From: Muraenolepis orangiensis
Taxonomy: Eukaryota > Chordata > Actinopteri > Gadiformes > Muraenolepididae
Length of the DNA stretch: 64,000 bases
NCBI GenBank assembly: GCA_027704905.1
Contig: CM051020.1
Span: 21,050,944-21,114,943 of the forward strand
Direction of reading: 5' to 3'
The notes beneath the pieces are model-generated. The model made no database searches, had not been told where the DNA came from, and saw only the letters and a list, made by a program, of their open reading frames with translations. Position numbers and translations under genes: made by a program. Shown here piece after piece: positions 40,775 to 51,900 of this stretch; position 1 is the stretch's first letter; each line of letters opens with the position of its first letter.

Positions 40775-41652
40775 CATATCCAGTCTAATCCATAAATAAA
40801 TAAAGTGCCCAAACTGGGAAATGATGTGTACTTGTTCTTTAACGTTGCTCTATGCTAAATTGGAATTATTCATAAGGGAATCGGTTGTGGCGAAGAGACG
40901 CACTACCTGAACCATAATCAATTCTATCTTTCTCTGTATTTCGTAAGGCGTGAGATGACTGCATATTTTGAAAGGAAAGGAAAAGCACACATTAACCCCC
41001 TTGCTTATGGCCACAAGGCAAGAAACAGGAGGACTGTTCTACAAACGGTTAACTGGATACTTGTTCACCTAAAGTGGAAAAATGACGTTAATAGGCTATT
41101 CCACCTGTGGGCTTCATACTGATTCATTACTTCATTATGTCTTCTGTCTTCCATACAGTCCACTCCTAAAACAAGTTTCACAGTGTAACAATATATAACA
41201 GTGGAAAACCAGTCTTTAGACCAAATTGCCTACATTATAAAATAATGGCAATAAAACCAGACTTATTTTGAGGAATTGTTTGCTAATTGTCTTTCCCTCT
41301 ATGCATTATGATAGACAATTATTAGCAGACAAAAGCCATAAGCAGTTCCTGAGGCAGGAACAAATAGACTTGCCAGTAGGTTGGAACAGACAACAACATA
41401 CATCCGTGCAGCTGTGTGTGTGACTGTGCAGAAAATACTCCATACAGAGAATGCATATATATATGCATGTGTATAGTGGCAGAACAAAAAATATATTAAA
41501 ATAATAAGTAATACATAAGTGTACGAGATATGTTAGTAGTATAATAAAATATTAGAGAATAAAACTAAATTAAAGGCATTTAGTGTGTTGAACAGCCTTA
41601 TTACAAATGTATCTAGAAACCTCTTAGTAATGTATTGATAACGGTAAGATCA
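40775..41652. other. unique AT-rich DNA before the telomere-like array
   Basis: I see no gene or repeat. Confidence 0.6.
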
Positions 41653-43286
41653 AACCTAACCCTAACCCAACCCCATCCCCACCCTAACCCTAACCCAACC
41701 CCATCCTCAACCTAACCCTAACCCAACCCCATCCCCACCCTAACCCTAACCCAACCCCATCCCCACCCTAACCCTAACCCAACCCCATCCCCACCCTAAC
41801 CCTAACCCAACCCCATCCCCAACCTAACCCAACCCCATCCCCAACCTAACCCAACCCCATCCCCAACCTAACCCTAACCCAACCCCATCCCCACCCTAAC
41901 CCTAACCCTAACCCAACCCCATCCCCACCCTAACCCTAACCCAACCCCATCCCCACCCTAACCCTAACCCAACCACATCCCCACCCTAACCCTAACCCAA
42001 CCACATCCCCACCCTAACCCTAACCCAACCCCATCCCCACCATAACCCTAACCCAACCCCATCCCCAACCTAACCCTAACCCAACCCCATCCCCAACCTA
42101 ACCCTAACCCAACCCCATCCCCACCCTAACCCTAACCCAACCCCATCCCCAACCTAACCCTAACCCAACCCCATCCCCAACCTAACCCTAACCCAACCCC
42201 ATCCCCAACCTAACCCTAACCCAACCACATCCCCAACCTAACCCTAACCCAACCCCATCCCCACCCTAACCCTAACCCAACCACATCCCCACCCTAACCC
42301 TAACCCTAACCCAACCCCATCCCCAACCTAACCCTAACCCAACCACATCCCCACCCTAACCCTAACCCAACCCCATCCCCAACCTAACCCTAACCCAACC
42401 CCATCCCCACCCTAACCCTAACCCAACCCCATCCCCAACCTAACCCTAACCCAACCCCATCCCCACCCTAACCCTAACCCAACCCCATCCCCAACCTAAC
42501 CCTAACCCAACCCCATCCCCACCCTAACCCAACCCCATCCCCACCCTAACCCTAACCCAACCCCATCCCCACCCTAACCCTAACCCACCCCACCCCCTCC
42601 CACCCACCCTAACCCTAACCCAACCCCATCCCCACCCTAACCCTAACCCAACCCATCCCCAACCTAACCCTAACCCAACCCCATCCCCACCCTAACCCTA
42701 ACCCAACCCCATCCCCACCCTAACCCTAACCCAACCCCATCCCCACACTAACCCTAACCCAACCCCATCCCCACACTAACCCTAACCCAACCCCATCCCC
42801 AACCTAACCCTAACCCAACCCCATCCCCACCCTAACCCTAACCCAACCCCATCCCCACCCTAACCCTAACCCAACCCCATCCCCACACTAACCCTAACCC
42901 AACCCCATCCCCACCCTAACCCTAACCCAACCCCATCCCCACCCTAACCCTAACCCAACCCCATCCCCACCCTAACCCTAACCCAACCCCATCCCCACCC
43001 TAACCCTAACCCAACCCCATCCCCACCCTAACCCTAACCCAACCCCATCCCCACCCAACCCTAACCCTAACCCAACCCCATCCCCAACCTAACCCAACCC
43101 CATCCCCACCCTAACCCTAACCCAACCCCATCCCCAACCTAACCCTAACCCAACCCCATCCCCACCCTAACCCTAACCCAACCCCATCCCCACCCTAACC
43201 CTAACCCAACCCCATCCCCACCCTAACCCTAACCCAACCCCATCCCCACCCTAACCCTAACCCAACCACATCCCCAACCAAACCCT
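41653..43286. repeat. interstitial telomere-like 28-bp array
   Basis: About 58 copies of a 28-bp unit consisting of ACCCTAACCCTAACCC followed by AACCCCATCCCC. Every unit carries one to three vertebrate telomere motifs (CCCTAA). Variants are CCAACC for CCACCC, CCACATCC for CCCCATCC, and missing or extra CCCTAA. Confidence 0.97.
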
Positions 43287-44426
43287 TTTTTTCCCTTTTT
43301 TTCTTTGTTGGCTTTTGTTTTTAACAGTTGCCTTTCAAAACAGAAATGCAGTAACCAAATAATACAGTATATATAGAGAAATAAAATAGTAAATATCAAT
43401 ATTTATGAGCAGTTCATTACTCAAAGCTTAAAGCCCTTCTTAAAGCCCACTCACTCACTTCTTTAGTGACACTTTTATATTCCATTAGCCTCAATGGAAG
43501 TACCGTTTAAGTAAAAAACACGTTTTAACTTGGTTATTATTTTGTATTACCTTAACTTGAGTGTGTTTAGCTGGATGGTGATCTTGAAGTTGGACCCTTT
43601 AGCTGCAACTTTTTCTGGAACATTTTGCAGATTGGATATCCATCATATCCATTCATCTTGAATAGCTTCATGGTTATTCTTTGTGTATCCAAAATGCTCT
43701 CACACTTCAGGCTTGGTGCATCGTTGAAATGTCAACAGGGATAACATCATTCATTATTTTGTCAGTGTTTGTCACATTGATAGTGGAGGTTTCTTATCTC
43801 CTTGAAAGGAGATAAGAAAGGGTACCTTTCCTTAGCATTTAGAGAATTTGACCAGCATTGCTACCTCTTAGATACTTCCGGGTCATTTCACTAAGTTAGC
43901 AACCTTCCTTAGCAAAAAATAATATTCAACTGGAGTCTGGGTCTGGCTTTGTTTCAGTCGAGTTGGAAGCTTCTCTTGCTGACTGAGCTATTAAACTAAC
44001 CTTGTGAGGCCATCCTGATCTTTTGAGTTCACATTTCAGATTCTCTCTGAAGATCAGTCTAGCCTCCTGGGCAGAAATTGATTTATATATTTGATCGTGG
44101 CCTTATGTTGTAAAATACATCTTTAGCCAATCAGATTCAATAACTGCATCCAGTAGTCAGAAATCCAGCTTCCAGAATCCAGTCAGAAATATAGTAAAAT
44201 ACATTTTTCAAATTGTCCTTATTCCGTCTATTTCTGACACAATCCGATTGCTCCATCGATTAATGTACTTTTTTTGGACACCATTATTATATTTTGGAGC
44301 TCCCTGTACCTGAAAGATGGTTTCAATGAGTTTGAGGTGAGACTGTTCTTCAGCAAGAAAGTGAAATGTGCCAGATCAGGACAGTCTCACAAAGCAAGAC
44401 CATCTACGACCCACAAAGCAATGGAG
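43287..44426. other. AT-rich DNA after the telomere-like array
   Basis: It starts with a T-rich run (CCCTTTTTTTCCCTTTTTTT). There is a perfect short hairpin at 43790; otherwise nothing is seen until the Gypsy scrap. Confidence 0.6.
43790..43819. repeat. perfect 14-bp inverted repeat
   Basis: TTTCTTATCTCCTT, two bases, then its exact complement. Confidence 0.9.
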
Positions 44427-44600
44427 AAATGGAGAGTTCTAAAAACAGCTGACATTGACTGTAAGCCCTGGAAGCCCTTTGTCAGATCCTGTTGGCTTAT
44501 TGTTTCGAGCCACATGCTGTTCCTGAAGCTTCTCCTGCTGAGCTGCTATATGGCCGTCCTCTGAATATACTAAGCAGTGACGAGCGTGGAGTCAGCCGTA
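44427..44600 (+). pseudogene. Ty3/Gypsy-type integrase fragment
   Basis: The frame beginning at 44528 reads ASPAELLYGRPL, a block found in the integrase of Gypsy-type retrotransposons, and just upstream in a shifted frame KTADIDCKPWK is also typical. Frames change within 150 bases and no LTR, protease or reverse transcriptase is seen nearby, so this is a decayed scrap. Confidence 0.55.
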
Positions 44601-45265
44601 CGTTATCACAGCGGACCTACCGACACTGCACACAGCCCCAGCTCTAGATACCTTAAGCATGCCAGTGCCTGCTGCGAGGACCACCTCCATCCACCCATAC
44701 AGGTACCTGCTGGGAATGGGAAGAAAGCATTCCATTGTACTTGTTGCATATGGCAATTAAAAATGCTACTCCCCGAGACCCAGACGACAGATACAATACA
44801 ATGTAGTGTTAACATTGAAATACTTTGAATGTGAACAATATATAATTTCTATCTTTATATAATATATACATGTATATGGATATGTGTATCTATATATTGG
44901 AACTATTGATCAGAAATGGACATTTGGGTATATTAAGGCAAGGAGCATTACCCAACCAAAAACACAGATTAAATATGGTACATGAAAATGTACTTGACCC
45001 AATCGACATTGAACAGGTTTCTTGAGGTGATGCACCAGTGGTCCCTCGAGGTAATGTGGGAAATGTGTAGACATGCCGCTGCATCGGACATATTTGTGCG
45101 CATGAAATGCCAATGAAAGAAACGGAATACATTGAATGAGCTTCATTTAGTTAGTTAACAGCCGCTCCCACCTTTACCTATGAAGCTCTCGCAGAGAGAG
45201 GACCGACAAGGATGGCCAATGGTGGCCTACCATGTCTTGGTTGCTTGCAGCTGAAATCGTGCACA

Positions 45266-45291
45266 CCTGACAAGCAATATTGCTTGTCAGG
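45266..45291. repeat. perfect 26-bp palindrome
   Basis: The arm CCTGACAAGCAAT is followed at once by its complement with no loop. It lies 30 bases before the YqaJ relic. Confidence 0.92.
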
Positions 45292-45323
45292 CACATAGTG
45301 GACCAGAGGCGCTCCTGGCCAGC

Positions 45324-45964
45324 ATGGAGTCATCTCAGGAGCAGGTTGAGGCAACACAGGTAGCTCACAGGTGCTCAAATCTATTGTGGCCTACACTGAG
45401 ACATGGCAGGCTGAACGCCAGCAATTTTGGAGCAATTCTTACAGCCGTCCAAAAGGGAAGACCTGTGGCATCAAGACACCTGGCACAAAATAACCTTGCT
45501 CAGGTTGATTCACTCCAGTGGGGCGTGGTTCATGAAAAGGAGGGAATAAAGGCTTTCACTGAGGCGACTGAAGTCCCTGTTCAGGAGTCGGGCTGTGGTT
45601 GTCAAGGTCTGGCTTATTGGGTGCCTTTCCAGATGGTTTGGTGGGGTCATCAGCTGTGGTGGAGGTCAAGTGTCCATACAGTATCTGTGATTTTACCCTG
45701 GAAGAAGCCGTGAGGAAGAAAGATTTCTTCCTAGTAGAGGAAGGTTGCATCTGCTCACTGCGTCCGAACCACCCATACTGGCACCGGGTCCAAGGCCAAC
45801 TACACATTACCAACAGAGAGAGCTGTTTCTTTGTTGTGTGGACACCCAAATGGAGCACCATGTGTTCCATACTAAAGGATGAAAGTTGGCTGCCCAACAT
45901 CCAGCTTTTGGAAGGATTCTACAAAGAACACCTCCTCCAACACTGCCTTCAGTTGAAGTTGTAA
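45324..45964 (+). pseudogene. YqaJ-type exonuclease relic of a DNA transposon, one frameshift
   Basis: Two overlapping frames (45324-about 45595 and about 45596-45964) make one YqaJ/lambda-exonuclease-like protein interrupted by an apparent single-base deletion near 45595. Landmarks are RHGRLNASNFGAIL near the start, WGVVHEKEGIKAF, LLGAFPDGLVG (usually GASPDG; holds the catalytic Asp) and VVEVKCPYS (catalytic Glu and Lys of the PD-(D/E)XK fold), then YWHRVQGQLHIT. In fish such proteins are encoded by ISL2EU-type elements or by related SWIM-YqaJ genes. The partner transposase and the element ends are not found here. Confidence 0.75.
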
Positions 45965-47928
45965 TCAATTCCATCCACCAGGGCTTAATCTACCGAGTTG
46001 TATTTCTCAATGTCAATGTGGAGTCTCCATATCAATATGGAGTCTGTGGAGAAAAACACTGTAGGTATTATAACGACTGTACTGTTGCTGAATGAGGAAA
46101 TTTGCTCATCAATTTAAAGTTGATATTGTTAGTCATCCATCAAAGTTAAAAAAATTAAATATGTTATTTACGCTGAGGAAATGCTGTTTAAAAGAAAGGA
46201 AGGTTAGGAAACACCTAAATCACCTAAAAATGATTAGGTCTCAAAAAGATTAGGTCTCAAAAAGTGAACATTACTGTGTTGTTTGACAGAAATGTATATA
46301 CATTTCAAAAAACCTTTTTCCAGTGTGGTAGTCTTCTATTGGCTGTGCACCCTGACTCAAGCTAGCATTACCCTTTAAAGATGGCATATCAGAGAGTTCT
46401 CCAGAATTAACTAGGCGTGGCAGTCAGGGCCAAACCGACCCAATAAAAAACTATTTATGAATTGATTGTATTTTATTTATTTAAAAAGGACAGTGTACAG
46501 CTCAAACATAAATGCTACCATTTAATGTGCCGTACTAGATTACAGCTGCAAGTTAATTAGTATCTGTAGTCCCTTGGTAGGTCAAAGCAAAGAAACAACA
46601 AGCAATCCAGAATGAATACAACATACAAAGTTATGCATAAAAGAACACACGAGAAAAACAATACAAAACTCCCGAACAAAAGCACATCAGCATTAGATGC
46701 ACGTCAAAAAGAGAAAATAAGTCGTTTTAAGTTTAGGATTTGATAAGAGCTGAGGCTTTTCACATGCTCTGTGTTCCATTGATGTGTGGCATTTACAGAG
46801 CAGCACCAAATACCATCCATCCACCCATTCATCACATCATACCATAAAATGGTATGATGTGATCTGGTACAGAGGATATTCTGACGGATCTCATAGTATT
46901 CACTATACCCAAGGAGTAAACACAAGGACATACAGTGGAGGAGAGGCCAGAGCATTTCAGATTGGAAAATAATGTAAACTTCTCAAAGCTCAGTAACTTG
47001 TATTTTTCCAGTACGCTACAGTGATGGTGAAACAGCCATAAGACCTCTTGACAAAGGCACTCTAAAAAGGAAGTGTAGTACATTTGACCTAATTTAACAT
47101 AAGGTTAAATGTACACCAACAAGTGTATGTATTGTGAAAGTGACCACTAAATATTCATATTACACATATTAGAAAAATATATATTGTGGCATGGCATCAT
47201 GTTTAGAGTGAGACGCCCACACACCTGAAAATGAAAAGATTGTGCGAGGTTTGTGACAATCTGCAGCGTTCCAGCTCTGTGGTCCCAGGGTTCCAGGGTT
47301 CCATCCAGGGACCACGCACCAAACCATGTTTCTGTAGAAATGGGTAACTATCATTTACTCAGTCGTAGTTCCACCTCTTTTGTTCACTCTCACATTCTCT
47401 TGTTCACTCTCAATTTCGCAGTATTTAGCTTGTTCTCTTAGTAAGAGAACAAAGTGTTTGCATAAGTGGTATCCAGGTCACAGTGTGACGTGACCAAGAG
47501 CTCGCAGTGTTATGTGAAACAGTCCAAGAGCGGCACAGCTCTGCATTTGGGGATTCAAGTTCAATAGAAATCGAAGCTATCTACAACCCTGAGAATGAGG
47601 TAGAGATGAGCTTAGAGATTTTTGTGAAAATCTTCATTAATGACTGCTAAATGCAGTATAAATGTTGACCTGTTCAACAGTAAGTACACTAAGCATATTT
47701 TACAATATTCTATTAGACTAAGTAGGCAACTAATTAACATGGGAAGGCGGAAAGTTCAACATTTTCATCAAACAAAGAAGGCAACCCTTGATTAAACTAA
47801 TGGAGTTTGTTTTTTTGATTGAAAACATGTATTTTATAGGAGGCCAAGAGTGTTCTGGCGGCTGTACCTTTTACAGCCTTCAAGGACTTGAAGCAATGAT
47901 GGCTCTGGGCATAGATATGCAAATGAAG
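45965..47928. other. AT-rich DNA, possible transposon remains at 46430-46700
   Basis: TTATTTAAAAAGGACAGTGT at about 46475 resembles a dispersed fish repeat. No ends or coding potential are visible. Confidence 0.4.
46831..46863. repeat. perfect 15-bp inverted repeat
   Basis: ATCACATCATACCAT, AAA, and the exact complement. Confidence 0.92.
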
Positions 47929-48305
47929 AGGAGAGGAGGCTGGAGGTTTAGAGGAGAGGAGGCTGAAGGTTTATAGGATAGGAGGCTTGAGGTTTAGAGG
48001 AAAGGAGGTTAAGAGGAGAGGAGGTCTGGACGTTTAGAATAGGAGGCCCAGGTGTTTAGAGTAGAGAAGACCTGAAGGTTTAGAGGAGAGGAGGCTGGAG
48101 GTTTAGTGGAGAGGAGGCCTGGAGGTTTAGAGGAGAGGAGGCCTGGAGGTTTAGAGGAGAGGAAGCCTGGAGGTTTAGAGGAGAAGAGGCCTGAAGGTTT
48201 AGAGGAGAAGAGGCCTGAAGGTTTAGAGGAGAGGAGGCCTGGAGGTTTAGAGGAGAGGAGGCCTGGAGGTTTAGAGGAGAGGAGGCCTGGAGGTTTAGAG
48301 GAGGT
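47929..48305. repeat. 24-bp minisatellite
   Basis: Degenerate at the left and regular from about 48070: ten or so copies of GGTTTAGAGGAGAGGAGGCC plus TGGA. As 24 is a multiple of three, it leaves false open frames on both strands. Confidence 0.95.
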
Positions 48306-48589
48306 CTTTATTGTCATTGTACGAAATGTTCTAGTAATCCTCACAGTCACTCTTTACAAACAGCAATTGAAAAATCAAAAAAATTTAAACTACACTAAAC
48401 AAAATAAACAGGTTTAAACGGTCATATACCATTGTATTTGCATGTAATAATGTTGTGAATGTGTGAATATGAATGTGAATGTGAATATCATTTATTCTAG
48501 GATGGGTCGGCCGATACCGTCGATCCGTACCTGATCCTGCACATTAAATGTTCGATCAGCATTGGCCTTAAATAAATCAATCAATTAAT

Positions 48590-48921
48590 CAATCACAGAC
48601 TGAGAAGGGTTCAGAGGACCTGAAAAGTCCCCCTCCCATCCGCAGTAGGGAGCCAGGAGCGCACTGACGCGTCGTCGGCGCACCGGAGAGCCCACATCAC
48701 CTCTCCCGCAGAGCCCATCGCGGTGCCACACGAAGGACGCCACCGGAACTTTGGAAGCCACAACGACACGTTGTTCAACAGCATGTTCCACATTCTGCAC
48801 TCCCCGATGATACGCGTTCGCCCGGCGACTGTTTGATTTTGCTGCTGTGTTCCTCCTCCTGTGGTAGAACAGGTTATCTCCGTCTCCTTTCTACTGAATA
48901 CGTCGAGCCCTTCTTGGAATT
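48590..48921 (+). promoter_or_regulatory. putative vstm2a 5' leader and promoter region, with an upstream ORF
   Basis: This is a GC- and CpG-richer stretch (GACGCGTCGTCGGCGC, CCCGGCGACT) than the flanking AT-rich DNA, directly before the signal-peptide exon. It contains an upstream ATG at 48783 opening an 18-codon frame that stops at 48836, 85 bases before the main ATG. The transcription start is not visible, so the leader call is inference. Confidence 0.45.
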
Positions 48922-48997
48922 ATGTGGAACTCGCACGACTCTGTTGGATTTGCTGTCTTAGCCAGTGTTTGTTTCCAGATCGGATTCTCGTTTGAAG
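48922..48997 (+). CDS. vstm2a: vstm2a coding exon 1, signal peptide
   Basis: This exon encodes 25 residues, [20 protein letters not shown] to FSFE, a polar N-terminus followed by a hydrophobic core. The donor is G|GTAAGA and the phase is 1. The ATG is the first in-frame start in a GC-rich leader. Confidence 0.85.
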
Positions 48998-51900
48998 GTA
49001 AGAACTCATGGCTGTATCACACAGCTTATTCTCCAGACCTCCAGGGGACGAAGCCCTGGCGTCGAAGACGAGTGCAGAAAATGTTAGAATTGCGAGTGCA
49101 GAAAATCTTTAAAAAAATCGTGCGTCTCTTAACGAGCCAACGACGAAGGACACGCTTTCTAATCCCAGAAAAACAAAAAGATGAAGCAACGTGTGCGCAT
49201 TTGCCATTTTATGTGGGAAAAACGCAACTGGTGTTTAGAAATGAACTCGGTATTTTTTTTTTGGGGTTGAATTCTCAAATCTCATTCGGGTCATAAAGGC
49301 TCTGCTGCTCTGCGGTGTCTCAGTGTGAGCAAAATGGCCAAGACGTGAATTGCTGAGGAACGTTTATTTCAGAGATTATTAATAGGAGTCGACTGATCGC
49401 CGCATCTGAAGAGTCTGATAACCAGAGAGAGAGACGGGGCTGAGGAGTGTGATACCCAGAGAGAGAGACGGGCTGAGGAGTGTGATACCCAGAGAGAGAG
49501 ACGGGCTGAGGAGTGTGATACCCAGAGAGAGAGACGGGCTGAGGAGTGTGATACCCAGAGAGAGAGACGGGTTGAGGAGTGTGATACCCAGAGAGAGAGA
49601 CGGGCTGAGGAGTGTGATACCCAGAGAGAGAGAAGGGGCTGGAGGCTGGGAGCGTTCAGCACCGCGGACAGCTGCAGCGGTGGGAGGGTTTCTGCAGCCT
49701 CTTCTCCTCTTTATGCAGCAAGTCTTCGTGATTTCCCGTCAATCAACTATTGATATGATATCAATTGGTATCATATCAATAGGTGTAGGCTTTTGCATCT
49801 TTTCGACTTTGTAAACTAATACCTCTTGGTTGGTTATATTACGTTGACTCACTTTGTGTCGTGTTGAGATGTTTTCTCTGTGAACAAATACGCAAATGTA
49901 CTCCAAAATAATCATTTATTAGCTTTTTATTATTATTATTTAATTAGGCTCTAAATCTATTTTAAGGCTGAACACAGAGAATATATACAGCACACACTCA
50001 AATATGACGCAGTGATATCTAGAACAAGAGGTTACATTACATAAGTATAGAATCCTAAGCCAATTAACAACAATATAACTTCCGACATCAACCTATATCT
50101 AATATTCATTATTCATTATCATAGTCCCATTGTCCACACATCCTTAATGTAGGCTGCTGATGATACATGAACACACAGCCAAGGGCAGCTCCTTCATTGC
50201 GTTTGCCCTCTTGCCTTCTCTTCTACAGGGCAGTTCACGGATATTCCTTCCAACACGACGACCAAAGAAGGACAAAACATCGAGATGTTGTGTGCTTTCC
50301 AGAGTAGGACAGCGTCTGTGTACTTGGAGATACAGTGGTGGTTCATCAAGGTGTCTTTCGACAGCACCGAGGACGTCCATGCAGAAGAGGTATCGCTGGC
50401 ATTTCTCTTCTCTTCTGTTTTTTAAATTGAGTTAGTTATGTTTTACAATTGCAAAACCCTTTTACTGCACATTTAAGAGGTACATGTCCCTCTGCAGTCT
50501 CATGTGTTTATCTCTTTGATGTTTGTATGTATGTAAGCTTCCTTATACCGTTAATACAGTGCTGTTCACAATACAAAAGATCATGGTACATTGATCTCTG
50601 ATTATACTCAACCTCCTCAGAACTCCCATTTAGTAAGAACATTATTACTTATTAATTATTATATCACATTATAATATCATTCAAATCATAATATTATCAA
50701 TAATATTATTCCTATTCATGTTTTCTGACAAATACAATTGACAAATAATCAACATGGTGCCGTGACGGTGTACAAATATAGATCACAATAAGAAGCCTGA
50801 AACCTGCAATTGTATTGGCCTCACAATGTCCATTGGACAAAGCCTGAAAGTCCTAATGACATAGGTGGATATGTGTGATGATAGACAATGAAACATGTAG
50901 CTGCTGGTTGAGCCTGTCTTCACACACAGCAAACGGTGGTCTTTCCATGTGTGGTATTACAGAACGCCAGTGAAAGTCAGTAATGGTTATGACGCACATG
51001 TACGTGCGGGTTGGTTGATCACTTGAACAGACCATGGTTAGTGTGCTATTGTTGTCAGAAGACTGGCGTCATCGTATACCTATCTAGCAGAGGCTGAAGC
51101 AGCCAGATGTCATATTATATATAATAAGTATATATTAGGACTATGGGGAGATAAAGAGAGACATTCAGTGAATGTGCTTGTCATTAAAAGCATCTTCCGT
51201 GGTTTTTAGTTCCAAGTGTACTGTGCTTTAAGAACAAGTTCTCTCAAATAATAACAAAATAGTGGGGTTTATATTTAGCTTTTTTTCACAAAATGTCATA
51301 ATGCAGAAGAAATTCAAAATAGATAAGAAAAAATAACTGTTGGTTATGATAGTGAACCTGTGTTGCAGTACACAAACTATTGAGTGATGCCACTTATAGA
51401 TCATGTTGTGATCTGTTTAAGTAATTAAGTCAATATTTGCAGTCCCTACCCCTGACCCCTCAATGTTTGTGTTTATAAAATATGTCCATCTTTTGACCTC
51501 AATGATGCAATATGGAGGGAAGAAGAACTAGAACAAATGTGATGACCACCATTTCCATTCAGAGTGGATTGAAGGCTGTGAACTGCAATTAGCTGGAAGC
51601 TGGTCATGGCAAAGGTCCTACTGATAGAGTTGGAGACACCATCAAGGTAATTGCAGATTCACAGTTGGCCAGAGGTGTAAATATTCAGACAGCCAAAGCC
51701 CTTTATGTCATAGTCCTACTTACCAAAGTTAAACTGATATGCATGCAGGAAGAACAGATTGTAAGCGTACACTTCTTCTGAACAACTCACCCTCAAAGCT
51801 ACACTGAGCACACACTGGTTGTGGTGTGTGCTCAGTGTAGCTTTGAGGGCGACAATCTATTATTGAGTACTGAGCTGCTTCTGTAGGAAAACAGTTTGTC

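Noticed and set aside
41653..43286. True chromosome end
   Set aside because: Unique DNA and a gene continue on both sides, and each telomere motif pair is separated by a fixed non-telomeric spacer.
48106..48417. Pro-Gly-Leu-Glu-rich repeat protein
   Set aside because: It is a translation of the 24-bp minisatellite.
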